From: JAULUH01 sp032111745
GTDB lineage: Bacteria; Chloroflexota; Anaerolineae; JAAEKA01
Length of the DNA: 7,079 bases
Direction of reading: 5' to 3'
Assembly: GCA_032111745.1 (NCBI GenBank)
Contig: JAULUH010000294.1
Coordinates: 1-7,079 of the forward strand
Part shown: positions 5,763-7,079 of the stretch, piece by piece
Layout of the letters: each line of letters begins with the position of its first letter
Numbering within the stretch: the stretch's first letter is position 1
Program-made: the position numbers and the translations under genes
Notes under the pieces: generated by a model
Told to the model about the DNA's origin: nothing
The model's database searches: none
The model's input: only the letters and a program-made list of their open reading frames with translations

Positions 5763-7010
5763 ATGAACCGTACGCGCATTATCTTCGTCGCCATCGTCGC
5801 TGTGGCCTTGTTGATCGTGGGCGTGGCTCTGGCCCTGCGCATGTTCAGTGACCAGCCACAGTCGCTGGTGGTGGAGCAGAGAGGCCCGCTCAAGGTTCGC
5901 GTGCTCACGGCCCTGCCGGCCTACGACTGGGTGAACGCCGCTGCCAAGCAGTTCAATGCCGAGAACCGGCAGCTGGAGGGTAATCCCGTCGAGGTAGAGG
6001 TCGTCTCCATGGATGGCCTGACGGCCCTGGGCAAGTTCGACCGGGATGAGTTCGGCACCCTGCCGCCCGACGCCGATCCCCAGAGCCTGACCGAGACGCA
6101 GAGTCAGGCCCTGGAGCGCTTTCCTACGGCCTGGATTCCGGACAGTCGCTACCTGCCCGAGCTGGCCAACGTCGCCTACAAGGAGCGCCTGGGCCGCGAT
6201 GTCTTTCTGACCGACGGCGAGTATCGCGCCCGTCCCATCGCCTTGAGTCTCTTTGCCTGGGGTTTGTATCAAAGCCGGGCCGACGCGCTCAAGCAGAAGT
6301 TCAGCGACATCGACTGGCAGGTCATCCATGACGCGGCGATCGCCAAGGGCGGCTGGCCCGAGTTGGGCGGCAAGCCGGACTGGGGTTTCTTCAAGCTGGT
6401 CGTGCCCAACCCGCGCAGGAATGTTGGCGGCCTGGCTGCCATGGTGGCGGCCGCGGGTGAATACTTCGACAAGACCAACATTGGCACTGCTGAGGTTACC
6501 GACCCTGCGTTCCAGAAGTGGCTGGGTGAACTCATGGCCAGCACCACCGACCTGAGCGGCGGCAGTGCCTATACGGCCGAGGACTTTGCCCTCTTCGGCT
6601 ACTCCGCCGGCGACGGCGGGCAGCTCCTGGAGTCGGACCTGCTCAACAACATGGAGGGCATCCAGACCCGGTGGGGTGAGGCCCTGGCCATCGACTACCC
6701 CAAGTACGTCACCTGGTTCGACTTTCCCTTCACGATCTGGATGGGCCCTGAGACCACGGCCAGCGAGAAAAACGCGGCCCTGGAGTTCCAGCGCTACTTA
6801 TTGTCCCCCGAGGTGCAGGCTCAGGCAGTCGGCTACGGTCTGCGGCCGGTGAATGCCTCGGTATCGGTGGATCAACCCAATAGCCCCTTCGTGCGCTGGG
6901 CGGACCAGGGCGTGGTGCCTGTCGTCTCCCGTACCGACGCCATGCGCTCGCCAGACCGCGAGGTGTTGCTGTCCTTGTTGCGCTGGTTTGACCTGAATGT
7001 GGGCCAATAG
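5763..7010 (+). CDS. Membrane-anchored extracellular solute-binding-like protein
   Basis: This is a 415-aa protein with residues 1-5 basic, a hydrophobic segment at about 6-25 (IIFVAIVAVALLIVGVALAL) and then a polar linker. It is a signal anchor or uncleaved signal, with no lipobox cysteine. The outer domain begins KVRVLTALPAYDWVNAAAKQF, the first strand and helix of a type II periplasmic-binding fold. It continues with PTAWIPDSRYL, RPIALSLFAWGLYQ, PDWGFFKLVVPNPRRNVGGL (about 216-235), FPFTIWMGPETTASEKNAAL and FQRYLLSPEVQAQAVGYGLRPVN. This pattern fits the SBP_bac_11-like binding proteins that often neighbour or fuse to VWA-domain proteins; the ligand is unknown. I chose ATG 5763 because GGAG (5750-5753) is 9 nt upstream. 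An in-frame ATG at 5715 would put the palindrome in the coding region and add a polar, Cys-containing extension before the anchor. The gene probably forms one operon with the next gene (9-nt gap). Confidence 0.85.
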   Translation: MNRTRIIFVAIVAVALLIVGVALALRMFSDQPQSLVVEQRGPLKVRVLTALPAYDWVNAAAKQFNAENRQLEGNPVEVEVVSMDGLTALGKFDRDEFGTLPPDADPQSLTETQSQALERFPTAWIPDSRYLPELANVAYKERLGRDVFLTDGEYRARPIALSLFAWGLYQSRADALKQKFSDIDWQVIHDAAIAKGGWPELGGKPDWGFFKLVVPNPRRNVGGLAAMVAAAGEYFDKTNIGTAEVTDPAFQKWLGELMASTTDLSGGSAYTAEDFALFGYSAGDGGQLLESDLLNNMEGIQTRWGEALAIDYPKYVTWFDFPFTIWMGPETTASEKNAALEFQRYLLSPEVQAQAVGYGLRPVNASVSVDQPNSPFVRWADQGVVPVVSRTDAMRSPDREVLLSLLRWFDLNVGQ

Positions 7011-7019
7011 GTGGATGTT

Positions 7020-7079
7020 ATGGCGTCAAGGGATAGACCGCAGCAAAATCGATCCTGGATAACCCTGGCAGGGGTTGTG
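7020..7079 (+). CDS. Start of a probable exported or membrane protein (3' truncated)
   Basis: ATG 7020 opens a frame that is still open at the window end (20 codons, beginning MASRDRPQQNRS then WITLAGVV). The basic polar start running into a hydrophobic stretch looks like the beginning of a signal peptide or membrane anchor. AGGTGG (7009-7014), overlapping the upstream stop codon, is the ribosome site with 5-nt spacing, so translation is probably coupled to the solute-binding-like gene. An alternative GTG at 7011 in the same frame has no proper ribosome site. Identity cannot be told from 20 codons; a VWA-domain protein is a guess from the context of the upstream family. Confidence 0.6.
   Translation, partial: MASRDRPQQNRSWITLAGVV

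Noticed and set aside
5039..5908. 289-codon frame on the - strand
   Set aside because: It mirrors the pspA-like coding sequence and runs across the palindrome; it is a shadow of the codon bias in the real gene.

Overview
The window (7,079 bp, GC-rich, all recognisable genes on the + strand) looks like chromosomal DNA of a Chloroflexota-type bacterium (Anaerolineae or Caldilineae-like). That placement is an inference. It rests on the long SecA with two family-internal insertions, the PspA/substrate-binding-protein pairing and the overall gene style. There is no rRNA or tRNA here to test it, and no sign of phage, IS or CRISPR.

Layout. (1) 1-963: the C-terminal 320 codons of the glycyl-tRNA synthetase beta subunit (glyS), cut by the window edge. 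(2) 994-1266: a 90-aa protein with a ribbon-helix-helix-like N-terminus and a four-cysteine zinc ribbon, behind a strong Shine-Dalgarno and probably co-transcribed with glyS. (3) 1267-1525: intergenic region holding a 19-bp stem-loop (1316-1364), an extended -10 promoter (TATAAT 1392-1397) and a leader of about 120 nt with short upstream ORFs. (4) 1526-4687: secA, 1,053 aa, complete with all ATPase motifs and the C-terminal zinc motif. (5) 4688-5008: a 321-bp gap with short degenerate repeats, then a dyad, a promoter sharing a 15-bp core with the secA promoter, and two leader stem-loops. (6) 5009-5695: a PspA/IM30 (ESCRT-III-like) coiled-coil protein. (7) 5696-5762: a 67-nt gap containing a perfect 28-bp palindrome. 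(8) 5763-7010: a membrane-anchored extracellular solute-binding-like protein. (9) 7020 to the end: the first 20 codons of another, probably membrane-anchored or exported, protein that is tightly coupled to gene 8.

How it fits together. secA encodes the Sec translocase motor and has its own promoter. The pspA-like gene, the solute-binding-like gene and the truncated downstream gene look like one envelope-related transcription unit: a membrane-remodelling or stress protein followed by an anchored extracellular binding protein. glyS and the small zinc-ribbon gene form the tail of an unrelated upstream operon. Nothing here is proven to be a new system. The most interesting items are the uncharacterised zinc-ribbon protein, the 28-bp palindrome between the pspA-like and solute-binding genes, the short ORFs in the secA leader, and the near-identical promoter cores in front of secA and the pspA-like gene.
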